Assembly (NCBI GenBank): GCA_963824195.1
Contig: CAWGOJ010000010.1
Span: 1 to 64,000, forward strand
Length of the DNA stretch: 64,000 bases
Reading direction: 5' to 3'
DNA from: Bog-473 sp963824195
GTDB lineage: Bacteria; Actinomycetota; Acidimicrobiia; Acidimicrobiales; RAAP-2
The notes below the pieces were generated by a model. That model had not been told where the DNA came from, searched no databases, and saw only the letters and a program-made list of their open reading frames with translations. The translations under genes and the position numbers were made by a program. Shown in pieces: positions 44,868 through 54,707 of this stretch. Every line of letters starts with the position of its first letter. Positions within the stretch are counted from its first letter, which is position 1.

Positions 44868-45075
44868 TCCGGTGGACTTGATTGGCAGAATCCACCAAAG
44901 CGACACGGGGTCGCGAGTGGGTCAGAGCCGAAATGGTGGCGGCCGCACGGCGTAAGTCGAGGTAGTGGGCCTGTACTCCCTTCGACACACAACGCCCATG
45001 ACCCCGCGGTGATCAAGTTCAGGGTCCCAGCTGTCGATGAAATGCGGTAGGGCTCTTCACACAGGGTCGGGGGAG

Positions 45076-47364
45076 ATGGCACTGCCGGTTCACGATGGCG
45101 CAATTGAATTCGACCGTACCGACCCGGTCGGGTCCAACGTGCGCGCCGTGTCGGCGACACGACGGAGGCTCGATCCAACCAAGCTGGCCTATCTCATCGG
45201 GCCGGCTGCGTTCTTGGTCCTCCTTCTCCTCATGCAGTTGAGATATGCGGAGCGGCAGTCACTGTGGGTGTGGCTCGGCGTCTTCATCGCCATCTTCGCG
45301 GTCAACTTCGTCGTCGACCAGATCTACGACGACCGCCCCAGTCGGCTTACTCTCAATCTCCGCGTCGTCAGCCAGGTGGCCGCGGTCACCGTGGTCATCT
45401 ATCTGACAGGCTGGGGGCCGGTCCTCTGGGGAGCGTACGCCTTCATCGCGTTGGAGAACGTGGCACGAGGCGGCTCCCGCGTATGGCGCACCACGGCCGC
45501 CTGGAGTCTCGCCGGAATGGCGGTCGGCCAGTTCAGCCTCGCTCAGGGGTGGTTCCCCTCGGAGCTGTCGCGCACCCAGACCATGGCGCTGACCGTGATG
45601 GGCGCGTTCGTTCTCCTCTTCGTCATCCGCATGGTCGGGGCCATCATGGAACAAAAGGAGGAGGCGCAGGCGACCCTCCTTCTGAGCGAGGATCGCTTCC
45701 GATCATTGATCCAAAACTCGTCCGATGTCACGATGATCCTCGGTGAGACCGGTGATTTTCGCTATCTCTCGCCCGCCGTCAAGGAACTGCTGCAGTACGA
45801 GCCGGACGAGCTCATCGGTCTGCGTGCGATGGACTTCGTACATCCGGAGGATCTTGACTTCGTTCGAAGGCTGCTCGGGGATGAGTTCCAAGCATCGCCC
45901 GCGACCGCCGTGCTCGAGTTCCGCATGCTGCGCAAGGACGGAACGACCCGCGACGTCGAAGCAGTCGTGTCGAACCAAACGGACCGCCCCTCCGTTGCTG
46001 GCTATGTCTCGAACATACGGGACACCACCGAGCGCAAGAAGTTCGAAGCTCTCCTCGCGCATCGCGCGCTCCACGACCCGCTGACGGGGCTGGCGAACCG
46101 TCAGCTGATCCTCGATCGGGCCGAGCAGATGTTGGAGCGGGCGCGGCGGACCGGTGAACCGTTGGCGGTCTTCTTCATCGACCTGGACAATTTCAAGGAC
46201 TCCAATGACTCGCTCGGGCACGGAGCCGGTGACCAGTTGCTTCAAATGGTCGCGGGCCGGCTGCGCGGCATTCTGCGGGCGAGTGACACGGTTGGGCGTC
46301 TCGGTGGGGACGAGTTCGTGATCCTGGCCGAGGGGGTCTCCCTTGCCAGTGGACCAGAGATGATCGCTCAGCGCGTCCACGAGGTGTTGAAGCCGCCCTT
46401 CCACATCCCCGGGGTCGAGGGGTTGACCATCTCCATCTCGGCGAGCATCGGCATCGCCTCTGGGGGTCGCGCGTCGGCGGAGGAGTTGCTGCGTGACGCC
46501 GACATCGCCCTCTACCGGGCCAAGGGCGCAGGCCGAGACCAATCGGTGCTCTTCGAGCGGGAGATGCAGTCAGCTGCGAAGGAGCGACTCGCCCTCAAGT
46601 CCGATCTGGAATCCGCCCTTGAGCGCGACGAGTTCTTCCTGCTGTACCACCCGATCTTCGATCTCAACCGGGTGGAGCTCCAGGGGGTCGAAGCACTCCT
46701 GCGGTGGCAGCACCCGACGAAGGGGATCATTACGCCTGACGTCTTCATTCCCGTGCTCGAGGAGAGAGGCCTCATCGTCGACGTCGGGCGGTGGGTCCTC
46801 AACGAGGCCTGTCATCAAGCCGCCGCGTGGCAGAGGCAGGGACATCAGACGACGGTGTCCGTGAACGTCTCCATGCGGCAGCTGGAGTCCGACCGGCTGG
46901 TCGATGACGTGCGCGACGCATTGGTCACGAGCAGCCTCGATCCCAGCAGGCTCATCCTCGAAGTCACGGAATCGACGCTGATGAGGGATGCCGACGCGAC
47001 CATTGACAGGCTCAACCGGCTGAAGCAGCTGGGCGTCATGATGGCCATCGACGACTTCGGCACCGGGTATTCGTCGCTCGCCTATCTCCGGAAGTTCCCG
47101 GTCGACGTGCTGAAGATCGACCGGTCGTTCGTCGCTGACATGCATCGATCGCCCGACGCGGCCGCACTGATCCACACACTCGTGGAACTCGGCCGTACGC
47201 TCGGGCTGGTCACATTGGCCGAAGGAATTGAGCAGCAGGACCAGCTCGAAGGGCTTCGTGGCGAGCAGTGCGATCACGGCCAGGGCTTCATCTTCTCCCG
47301 GCCGGTCCCAGCATCCGAGATCCTCGAATTGCTCACGAGCGCGCAGGTGCCCAAGCCGTCATAG
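45076..47364 (+). CDS. Membrane-anchored PAS-GGDEF-EAL cyclic-di-GMP protein
   Basis: About 762 residues. The N-terminal membrane module has about five helices (for example LIGPAAFLVLLLLMQLRYAE and VGAIMEQKEEAQ before the PAS). PAS domain (about 215-330), GGDEF domain with VGRLGGDEFVILAE and NDSLGHGAGDQLLQM, EAL domain with an intact Glu-Ala-Leu (GVEALLRWQHP), VTESTLM, IDDFGTGYSSLAYL and the C-terminal KIDRSFV. Likely phosphodiesterase with regulatory or active cyclase. ATG 45076 directly follows GGGGGAG; an upstream in-frame start at 45037 is less well supported. Confidence 0.92.
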   Translation: MALPVHDGAIEFDRTDPVGSNVRAVSATRRRLDPTKLAYLIGPAAFLVLLLLMQLRYAERQSLWVWLGVFIAIFAVNFVVDQIYDDRPSRLTLNLRVVSQVAAVTVVIYLTGWGPVLWGAYAFIALENVARGGSRVWRTTAAWSLAGMAVGQFSLAQGWFPSELSRTQTMALTVMGAFVLLFVIRMVGAIMEQKEEAQATLLLSEDRFRSLIQNSSDVTMILGETGDFRYLSPAVKELLQYEPDELIGLRAMDFVHPEDLDFVRRLLGDEFQASPATAVLEFRMLRKDGTTRDVEAVVSNQTDRPSVAGYVSNIRDTTERKKFEALLAHRALHDPLTGLANRQLILDRAEQMLERARRTGEPLAVFFIDLDNFKDSNDSLGHGAGDQLLQMVAGRLRGILRASDTVGRLGGDEFVILAEGVSLASGPEMIAQRVHEVLKPPFHIPGVEGLTISISASIGIASGGRASAEELLRDADIALYRAKGAGRDQSVLFEREMQSAAKERLALKSDLESALERDEFFLLYHPIFDLNRVELQGVEALLRWQHPTKGIITPDVFIPVLEERGLIVDVGRWVLNEACHQAAAWQRQGHQTTVSVNVSMRQLESDRLVDDVRDALVTSSLDPSRLILEVTESTLMRDADATIDRLNRLKQLGVMMAIDDFGTGYSSLAYLRKFPVDVLKIDRSFVADMHRSPDAAALIHTLVELGRTLGLVTLAEGIEQQDQLEGLRGEQCDHGQGFIFSRPVPASEILELLTSAQVPKPS

Positions 47365-47403
47365 GTGTCCGGGCGGAGATCCGGCGCCATAGGACACCTA
47401 TGA
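47359..47403. terminator. Perfect 12-bp inverted repeat at the end of the GGDEF-EAL gene
   Basis: TCATAGGTGTCC and GGACACCTATGA, 21 bases apart, with the stop codon TAG inside the first arm. It sits between convergent genes and would form a strong hairpin in both transcripts. No U-tract, so termination is inferred. Confidence 0.6.
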
Positions 47404-47455
47404 CCTCGCGACCCGCGTATGCGTCCTCCTGTGGGCGAAGGGACTCGTGCTCCCT

Positions 47456-49812
47456 CTACTGCCTGGCCATAATCACCCGCAGCCGGTCCTCTACGTGCAC
47501 CAGGTGATCGGCCGGCTCGTCGCCGACATCGATCTGTACCCAGCGCACCATCCCCGTGAACTCGTTCCCCCGCGCCGGGTACTGATCGCTGACCGGCGTG
47601 CCGGCGTCGCTCCCGACGTCCGTCGTCTCGTCACCCGAGAAGATCAGTGGCACGGTGGCGTCGATATGCCCGTCGCCGACGGGTGCACCGTCGATGAAGA
47701 GGGTCGCCATCCCGCCAATGCCCAGCCCCGGGCCGTCGGCCGCGAACTCCATGCGGACCTGGTGCACCCCCGGCTCCAGAATCTCTCCGCCCTCCACGAC
47801 GAACCGTTGCAGCCCGAGCAGGTTGTGGCAGTAGCGGGGTTTGCCATCGATGGCGTAGAGCGCCCAACCGCCGAACGCGCCCCCCTGGGCGATGATCACA
47901 CCTGACGCGCCGCGCTCGTCCACCTCGACTTCCGGCTGTCACCGAGTGGGAACGGTTCTTTACTGAGAGCACCGAGCCCTCCGACAGCCGGCGCATCCCG
48001 CCGAAGAGGATCTGCGATGTGCCGGACACCAGTTCGGGCCGGCCGGCCAGCGAAGCCAGGAACCGCTCGACCGAGCGGTCGTCGAGGGGGAGTACCTGAT
48101 GGCGTGTCGCCTCTATCAACCAGAGCCGCTGCAGCTCTCGCAGCTTGTCGGAGTCGCTCTCCGCGAGGTTGCGGGCCTGGGTCCAGTCGTCGGGGCCGTA
48201 CAGCTCCCAGGTGTCCTCGTCGAAGGGGGGCATGCCGCCGATCTCCCAGGGGGTGCGGTGTTTGGTGCAGGCCGTCCAGCCCTGGTGATAGATGCCGCGG
48301 TTGCCCATCATCTCGAAGTACTGGGTCCCCCGGCGATCGCCTGCCGCGGCATCATCAAAGGAGTAGACCATGGAGACCCCGTCCATGGGCTTTTGCATCA
48401 CGCCGTGCACGAAGGTCGGCTCGGCGCAGTCCCGCCAGCTCCAGCACGGTGGGCGCAATGTCGATGAGATGGTGGAACTGGTCCCGAATTTCGGTGCTCG
48501 ACGCCACTCCGGCCGGCCAGTGCACGATGAGCCCGTTGCGGGTCCCGCCCCAGTGCGAGGCCACTTGCTTGGTCCATTGGAAGGGCGTATCCATGGCGTG
48601 GGCCCACCCGACCGCGTAGTGGTTGTACGCGTCGGGGCCACCGAAGTCATCGATCTTCGAGGCCAGGAATTCGGGCGTCTCGAGCGCTGCCATCCCGTTG
48701 AAGGTGAACAGCTCGTTGAAGGTGCCGTTGATCTGTCCCTCAGCCGACGCCCCGTTGTCGCCCACGATGTAGAAGACGAGCGTGTCCTCCAGCAGGCCCA
48801 GCTCCTCGATGGCGTCGATCACCCGTCCGACGTGGTGGTCGGTGTGCTCCAAGAAGCCGGCGTAGATCTCCATCTGGCGGGCGAGGATCGGCTTGAGGGC
48901 GTCGTCGATGTCGTCCCAGGCAGGGATCTCGGCCGGCCGGGCGGTGAGATGGGCATCTTCGGGGATCACACCCAGGTGCTTCTGGAGGGAGAAGGTCTCC
49001 TCGCGCAGGCGGTCCCACCCGCGGTCGAAGCGGCCCTTGTAGCGGTCCGACCACTCGGGCGACACGTGGTGGGGGGCGTGGGTGGCACCGGGGGCGAGGT
49101 AGGCGAAGAAAGGCTTGTCGGGCACGAGGGACTTCTGGGCGCGGACCCAGTCGATGGTCCGCTGGCAAAGGTCCTCGGTCAGGTGGTATGTCGGATCGTC
49201 CGGCGGCTCGATGGGCACCGTGTCCTGGTACAGCGCCGGCGCGTACTGGTTGGTCTCGCCGGCGATGAAGCCGTAGAAGTGCTCGAAGCCCGATCCCGTC
49301 GGCCACCGGTCGAACGGGCCGAGGGGGCTGGACTCCCACACCGGCACCTCGTGGCACTTGCCGAACTGGGCGGTCGAATAGCCGTTCAGCCGGAGGATCT
49401 CGGCCAGCGGGGCACAGGTGTTGGGTCGCACGGACGTGTAGCCGGGGGCGGACGTGGCCATATCGGCCACGGCGCCCATGCCGACGGTGTGGTGGTTGCG
49501 GCCAGTGAGGAGTGCCGCCCGGCTGGGTGAGCACAGCGCGGTGGTGTGGAACCGCCGGTACCGTAGGCCGCCCGCCGCGAGTCGGTCCGCGGTCGCTGTG
49601 GCGCAGGGCCCCCCGAACGTCGAGGCGGCACCGAAGCCGACGTCATCGAGCAGGATGATGAGAACGTTGGGCGCGCCGGCCGGCGGGCGCAGCGGGACGA
49701 TCGGCGCGAACGTCGTGTCGGCGTCCTTGGCGTCGTACGTGATCGGACCCGTGTGCCCGCGGTCGGGGATGGGCAGCACGTTGCGGGACAGGCCGTCGCC
49801 GTTGTTGGTCAT
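47456..49812 (-). pseudogene. Arylsulfatase-type sulfatase, two frameshifts
   Basis: Sulfatase of the alkaline phosphatase superfamily, joined length about 785 residues. Metal site PNVLIILLDDVGFG, formylglycine motif CSPSRAALLTGR with the catalytic Cys, then GKCHEVP and APGATHAPHH. One base off near 48440, then SMVYSFDDAAAGDRRGTQYF; second near 47930, then the C-terminal beta domain with GKPRYCHNLLGLQRF. No signal peptide, so cytoplasmic or exported by another route. It follows the antiporter gene by 31 bases. Confidence 0.85.
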
Positions 49813-49843
49813 GTCGGTGCCTTTGCTCTCGTCGTGGCAGATG

Positions 49844-51124
49844 TCACAGCGTCTGGTGGCGGCGCAGGGTGCGGATGGAGATGGGCGCGGCCGCGGTGTG
49901 CTGTGGTCCCGCCGGACCTAGCCGGCTGGCGTAGGCACCGTAGCGGGCAGCGAGCGGGGAGGCACTTATGCCGTGTAGCAGCACGCTGAGCGCGACGGTC
50001 AGGGTGATTGCGGCGAGAACAACCTTGGACTCTGAGGGCGCCAGGGAGTCGACGGCGATGATGCCGAAGACGACTGAGGCCAAGCCGCGCGGGCCGAACC
50101 AGCCTACGAAGGCAACGGTGCCACGGTCCAGGCCGGTGCCGGCCAGAGCGACGGCGACGGGCAGCATGCGGAGGAGGGTGAGGGCCAGCAGCGCGAAGAC
50201 GACATCGCGCCAGTCCAGGTCCTCGAGTCCCGGGACGAGCATGACCGCGCCGAAAATGAACCAGACCAGCAGGGAGAGCAACGTGCCTGCCTCTTCGGTG
50301 AACTGCAGCGCCGCCTCGTCGTTGTGGTGGTCGACGGTGCCGAAGGCCATGCCGGCGACGAAGGCGGCGATGAAGCCGTTCGTGCCGGCCACGACGGAGG
50401 TCGAGTAGGCGAACAGCGCTAGGGCGAGGATGGCGAGGGGCCGTACGCCTGGTGAGCTCCAACCGTGGCGGCGCGCCAGGGCGAGGAGGACCCCACCGAC
50501 GACGCCGACCGCGATCCCGAGAGCAGCACCGCCGACGAGCTCCACGACCGCTTTGCTCAGGTGGGTGCCGCTGACGGCCTCGGTCGTGACGGCCCCTGCG
50601 ATGAAGAGGTTGACGAAGGGGGTGGCGATGCCGTCGTTCAGCCCGCTCTCCACGTTCAGCAGCCGGCGTACTCCGGACGGCACCCGTTCGTCCTGCATGA
50701 TGGAGGCGCCGAGAGCGGCGTCAGTTGGAGCCACGATGGCACCGATGGCCGCGGCAACCCAGAGCCCGTTGCCTCCGAAGAGGAGCGCGGCGGTGGCGGC
50801 GCCTGCCCCGATGGTGAGTGGCAGGCCGATGCCGAGGAGGCGCGCCGGGAGGGCGGCGTCGGCTCGGAGGGCCCGTACGTTGACCCGGGAGGCGTCGGCG
50901 AAGAGCACGATGGCGAGGGTCACTTCGGCCAACGAACGGATGGTCGATGAGTGCAGGTTGAAGTGGATGATGGCCGTCGGGCCGTGGGTGACGACCAAGC
51001 CGAGCACGACGAAGGCGGTCGGGGCCGAGACGTCCCAGCGCTCGAGGCGGGCCGAGACGAGGCCCCAGATGATCACGCACGCCGAGCCCACGGCCAGGGC
51101 GGCGATGTTCAGGTCGTGGTTCAC
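49844..51124 (-). CDS. Cation/proton antiporter (CPA1/NhaP type)
   Basis: 426 residues, about 12 membrane helices. NhaP-type ion-site segments VAPTDAALGASIM and NVESGLNDGIATPFVN carry the conserved Asp residues; GWFGPRGLASVVF follows in the C-terminal half. Exchanges Na+ or K+ for protons. GTG start with VNHDLNIAALAV is chosen because the longer frame is non-hydrophobic junk. The sulfatase follows in the same transcript. A dormancy-type box is in its upstream region (51222-51247), shared with the divergent PLD-N gene. Confidence 0.85.
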   Translation of the reverse strand: MNHDLNIAALAVGSACVIIWGLVSARLERWDVSAPTAFVVLGLVVTHGPTAIIHFNLHSSTIRSLAEVTLAIVLFADASRVNVRALRADAALPARLLGIGLPLTIGAGAATAALLFGGNGLWVAAAIGAIVAPTDAALGASIMQDERVPSGVRRLLNVESGLNDGIATPFVNLFIAGAVTTEAVSGTHLSKAVVELVGGAALGIAVGVVGGVLLALARRHGWSSPGVRPLAILALALFAYSTSVVAGTNGFIAAFVAGMAFGTVDHHNDEAALQFTEEAGTLLSLLVWFIFGAVMLVPGLEDLDWRDVVFALLALTLLRMLPVAVALAGTGLDRGTVAFVGWFGPRGLASVVFGIIAVDSLAPSESKVVLAAITLTVALSVLLHGISASPLAARYGAYASRLGPAGPQHTAAAPISIRTLRRHQTL

Positions 51125-51221
51125 GGGCCGGGTGCCATTGTCGGTGGCCCGATTGTGCCAGGTCGGGGTCGAAAGCCACGTCCCGCGCCCGGGCTCGATC
51201 CCTCGGCCTTCGGACCGATCA

Positions 51222-51247
51222 GGGACCATTGTGACTTTCGGCCCTCC
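51222..51247. promoter_or_regulatory. DosR/DevR-like box, GTGACTTTCGGCCCT preceded by GGGACCATTG
   Basis: Overlapping elements GGGACCATTG (51222-51231) and GTGACTTTCGGCCCT (51231-51245). They match the mycobacterial dormancy-box type (GGGAC-N4-5-GNCCC). Lies between the antiporter (minus) and PLD-N (plus) genes. No DosR gene is seen here. Confidence 0.6.
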
Positions 51248-51341
51248 CGGCCTATTCCAGCGTTCGTCAGGTTCGCTGGGCTAGACATTGCGGTTGTGGG
51301 GCGGGGTACTCGCCGACCACTGACCACAAGGAGAGATGTTG

Positions 51342-51743
51342 ATGCTTGCTTCCAGCTACCCGGTACTCGATGCCTTCCTGACGATGCTGTACTTCTTCCT
51401 CTTCATCATCTGGATCTGGCTGCTGATCATGGTGTTCATGGACATCTTCCGCAGCCACGACATGGGCGGCTGGGCCAAGGCGCTGTGGGTGATCTTCATC
51501 ATCATCCTGCCGTTCCTGGGTGTCTTGGTCTACCTGATCGCGCGGGGCGGCAAGATGCACGAGCGGGCGGCGCAGCAGGCGGCGCAGCAGCAGAAGGCCT
51601 TCGACGCGTACATCAAGCAGACGGCCGGTGCCAGCGGCGACACCACCGCCGACCAGCTCTCCAAGCTGGCCGACCTCAAGTCCCAGGGCGTCATCACCGA
51701 TTCCGAGTTCGACGCGCAGAAGGCCAAGATCCTGGCCAGCTAA
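51342..51743 (+). CDS. PLD-N membrane protein with C-terminal SHOCT domain
   Basis: 133 residues. One or two membrane helices in LYFFLFIIWIWLLIMVFMDI and ALWVIFIIILPFLGVLVYLI, with the PLDc_N hallmark GGWAKALWV and ARG. A Gln/Ala-rich linker leads to a SHOCT motif at the end (LADLKSQGVITDSEFDAQKA). The second ATG is chosen since AAGGAG is eight bases away from it. Paralogue at 59360. Preceded by a dormancy-type box. Confidence 0.85.
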   Translation: MLASSYPVLDAFLTMLYFFLFIIWIWLLIMVFMDIFRSHDMGGWAKALWVIFIIILPFLGVLVYLIARGGKMHERAAQQAAQQQKAFDAYIKQTAGASGDTTADQLSKLADLKSQGVITDSEFDAQKAKILAS

Positions 51744-51781
51744 CAAGGCCGCTCCTCCGTCACCGAGAGCGACGCGCGCCG

Positions 51782-52924
51782 GTGGCGACACAGGACGAGC
51801 CAGAAGAGGAATCCACCCGGGCGGGTCAACCGGAGGCCACCGAGGCGAGCAGCGACGCGATGTCGCAGCGCCTGGCGACGCGGATTGAACAAGACGTCGA
51901 GTCACCACTGCCGTGGCGGTCCATCGCCAAGAAGACCGTCATGGTGGTGGTGGCCGGCGTCACCATCTACCTCGTGTTCCCGAGCCTGACCGAGGTCTTC
52001 GACTCCTGGCCGAAGCTCACGTCCCTCGATCCGGTCTGGTTCGCTTTCGCCTTGCTCCTGCAGGTCGCGCACTTCGCCTGCACCATCGCACTCCAGCGGA
52101 TTGCGCTGCGGACCAAGGCCTGGTTCTCCGTGGCCACGTCGCAGTTGGCCGGGAACGCCATCAGCCTCGTGGTACCGGGTGGCGCCGCATTCGGGGCGGC
52201 GACCCAGTTCCGGATGCTCGCCACCTCGGGGAACGACACGGCTACGGCGGTCGGCGGCCTCACCGCCTTCTCGCTGCTGGGCATCGGCGGCCTGCTTGCG
52301 CTGCCGATCTTCGTCCTGCCGGCGATCATCCTCGGGGCTCCTATCGACAAGAGCCTGGAGCACGCCGCGCTGCTCGGCATCGCGGCGTTCGTGCTCTTCG
52401 CCGGTTTCGGGGCGATCGTGCTGGTGATGGACGGCCCCATCCGCTGGGCGGGCGGGGTCGTCCAGGCGACGCGCAACCGGATGAAGCGCAAGGCCGAGCC
52501 GATGACCGGCCTGGCCGATCGGCTGGTCTTCGAGCGGAACCGCATCCGGGACGTGCTGGGCCGGAAGTGGAAGGCTGCCGTGCTGCTCAGCAGCGGCCGG
52601 CTGGCCTTCGACTTCGGAACGCTGCTGGCGACCATACGGGCGACTGGGGCAAAGCCGGCACCCTCGCTCGTCCTGCTCGCGTATGCGGTAGCCGGGCTGC
52701 TCGCACTGATCCCGATCACCCCCGGAGGTATCGGGATCGTGGAGGCCGGGTTGAGCGCGCTGCTGATCCTGGCAGGGGTACCGGGCGGCGACGCGGTCGT
52801 CGCCACGCTGGCGTACCGGATCATCTCCTACTGGCTGCCGATCGTGGTGGGGCCGTTTGCCTATATGGCATTCCGGCTGCGGTTCGGGCGACCGGGGGCC
52901 GGTCCCGCACTGGCCTCGGGGTGA
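51782..52924 (+). CDS. YbhN/UPF0104-type flippase-like membrane protein
   Basis: 380 residues, about eight helices. Lysylphosphatidylglycerol-synthase transmembrane-domain family: TSQLAGNAISLVVPGGAAFG and the C-terminal LALIPITPGGIGIVEAGLSA are its two signature loops. N-terminal 45 residues are charged and low-complexity. These proteins are thought to move lipid-linked substrates. GTG start is the first plausible one; an ATG 26 codons later is possible. It follows the PLD-N gene by 38 bases. Confidence 0.85.
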   Translation: MATQDEPEEESTRAGQPEATEASSDAMSQRLATRIEQDVESPLPWRSIAKKTVMVVVAGVTIYLVFPSLTEVFDSWPKLTSLDPVWFAFALLLQVAHFACTIALQRIALRTKAWFSVATSQLAGNAISLVVPGGAAFGAATQFRMLATSGNDTATAVGGLTAFSLLGIGGLLALPIFVLPAIILGAPIDKSLEHAALLGIAAFVLFAGFGAIVLVMDGPIRWAGGVVQATRNRMKRKAEPMTGLADRLVFERNRIRDVLGRKWKAAVLLSSGRLAFDFGTLLATIRATGAKPAPSLVLLAYAVAGLLALIPITPGGIGIVEAGLSALLILAGVPGGDAVVATLAYRIISYWLPIVVGPFAYMAFRLRFGRPGAGPALASG

Positions 52925-53149
52925 TCCAACCACGACAGGACTGGCGCCATTGCTGCCGGGAACCGGTCGCCAACCCTGGCAGACCGGCGAGCGTTTCTCA
53001 ACCCGCACCGCGTGCGCGCCGATAGCTCCTCATGGGACGCCTAACCGGCGTGTCGGACGCCCGCGGCATCATCACTGTTGCACTGCGTGCTTACATGGCA
53101 CGCGAGACGTTGCGCAAACGGGTCACGGACATGCGAGAAAGCAACCACC
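52925..53149. other. Intergenic region
   Basis: No gene seen. A weak hairpin (ACGCC/GGCGT) at 53037-53051 may end the preceding transcript. Confidence 0.4.
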
Positions 53150-54628
53150 ATGTATGAGGGGACATGGGAATCGGTCGGCACCCACAGGGTGCCGGTCTGG
53201 TACGAGGACGCCAAGTTAGGGGTCTTCCTCCACTGGGGCCTCTACTCGGTCCCCGGATGGGCGCCCCGCGTCCCTGACATCCAGGAGTTGCTGGTGAAGA
53301 GCGGCCCCAGGCGGATGCTGTGGGAGAACCCCTACGCCGAGTGGTACCTCAATTCCATGCAGATCAAGGGCAGCCCCACCCAGGTGCACCATGCCGAGGT
53401 CTACGGCGACGACTATCCCTACGAGAACTTCGTCAAGACGTTCGACGACGCCTCCGTCGGGGCAAACCTCGACGCCGTCGCCGATCTCTGCCAAGCCGCG
53501 GGTGCACGTTACGTGGTGCTGACCACCAAGCACCATGATGGCTTCGCCCTGTGGCCGTCCGCGGTGCCCCACCCGGTCAAAGGCCCGTACCACGCCAGCC
53601 GCGACCTTGTCGGCGACCTGAGCGAGGCGGTCCGCGCCAAGAGGATGCGCATGGGCCTCTACTACTCGGGGGGCTACGACTGGCCCTACAACAACGCCGT
53701 TCTCACCAAGCCGGCCGATGCGGTGCTGGCCGTACCTCATGGTCGGCGCTACGTCGAGTACGTGACCGCGCACTGGCGTGAGCTGATCGACAGATACCAA
53801 CCGTCGGTTCTCTGGAATGACATCTCGTGGCCGAGCGGCGGCAACCTGGCCGATCTCTTCGCGTACTACTACAACACAGTCGAAGAAGGAGTCATCAACG
53901 ACCGCTGGGTCGAGCCGAACCTGCCACGCAACGCGTTCACCGATGGGCTGGTCCGTGGCGCGGGCTCTCTGTTACAGCTGCTGTGGCGCTTCATCCCTGA
54001 GCGCCGCAAGCGCCTGACCTTCTCCACCCCGAGGCACTGCGACTTCCGCACGCCCGAGTACGATGTCCTGCACACGGTGTCGGAGCGTAAGTGGGAGTTG
54101 GCCCGCGGCGTCGGCCATTCGTTTGGGGCGAACCGCCACGAGCTGGCCGAGGACATCATCAGCGATACCGAGCTGATCCGGATGTTCTGCGACGTGGTGT
54201 CGAAGAACGGCAACCTCCTCATCGGGGTGGGTCCCCGGCCCGACGGGACCATCCCCGAGCTCCAGCAGGCTCCGCTACGCGGACTCGGCACCTGGCTGGC
54301 CTCCAACGGAGAGGCCATCCATGGCAGCCGCCCATGGGTGATCACGGAGTCGGTCACGACGGAGGGAACCCCGCTGCGCTTCACCAAGAGCGGAGAGGGT
54401 GTGTACGTACTCGTGATGGGGATGCCCGCCTCGCAGCGGGTCACCATGCCGGCCGTCGACGGGTCGCGGGTCCGGCGAGTGCGGCTGGTGGGGGCCGACG
54501 AGCTGCTCGAGTTCTCCGTCGAGAACGGCGAGCTCACGGTGACCCTGCCCGAGCAGCTGCCCCTGAAGGCAGTGACGGCGCTGGACCTCGGTACCGAGGT
54601 GAGGGCACGACTGGGGCGGGCCAGGTAG
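53150..54628 (+). CDS. GH29 alpha-L-fucosidase
   Basis: 492 residues. GH29 landmarks: KLGVFLHWGLYSVPGWAP, YEWYLNSMQ-type helix (AEWYLNSMQIKGSP), ARYVVLTTKHHDGFALWPS, and nucleophile Asp in PSVLWNDISWPS; NGNLLIGVGPRPDGTIPE is the conserved end of the barrel. A small C-terminal beta domain follows. No signal peptide, so it acts on imported or internal fucosides. ATG 53150 chosen from the onset of similarity. Confidence 0.92.
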   Translation: MYEGTWESVGTHRVPVWYEDAKLGVFLHWGLYSVPGWAPRVPDIQELLVKSGPRRMLWENPYAEWYLNSMQIKGSPTQVHHAEVYGDDYPYENFVKTFDDASVGANLDAVADLCQAAGARYVVLTTKHHDGFALWPSAVPHPVKGPYHASRDLVGDLSEAVRAKRMRMGLYYSGGYDWPYNNAVLTKPADAVLAVPHGRRYVEYVTAHWRELIDRYQPSVLWNDISWPSGGNLADLFAYYYNTVEEGVINDRWVEPNLPRNAFTDGLVRGAGSLLQLLWRFIPERRKRLTFSTPRHCDFRTPEYDVLHTVSERKWELARGVGHSFGANRHELAEDIISDTELIRMFCDVVSKNGNLLIGVGPRPDGTIPELQQAPLRGLGTWLASNGEAIHGSRPWVITESVTTEGTPLRFTKSGEGVYVLVMGMPASQRVTMPAVDGSRVRRVRLVGADELLEFSVENGELTVTLPEQLPLKAVTALDLGTEVRARLGRAR

Positions 54629-54645
54629 GTCGGCCACTCACCTTC

Positions 54646-54672
54646 GGGACCTTCGGCGGGACTATTGGCCCT
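54646..54672. promoter_or_regulatory. Twin DosR/DevR-like boxes before the ABC exporter
   Basis: GGGACCTTCGGC from 54646 and GGGACTATTGGCCCT at 54658-54672, 12 bases apart, 36 bases before the ATG. Tandem boxes at this distance are common in dormancy promoters. Confidence 0.7.
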
Positions 54673-54707
54673 GTTACGCCCGGTCTTCCGGTCGCAACAT
54701 CGAGGTC

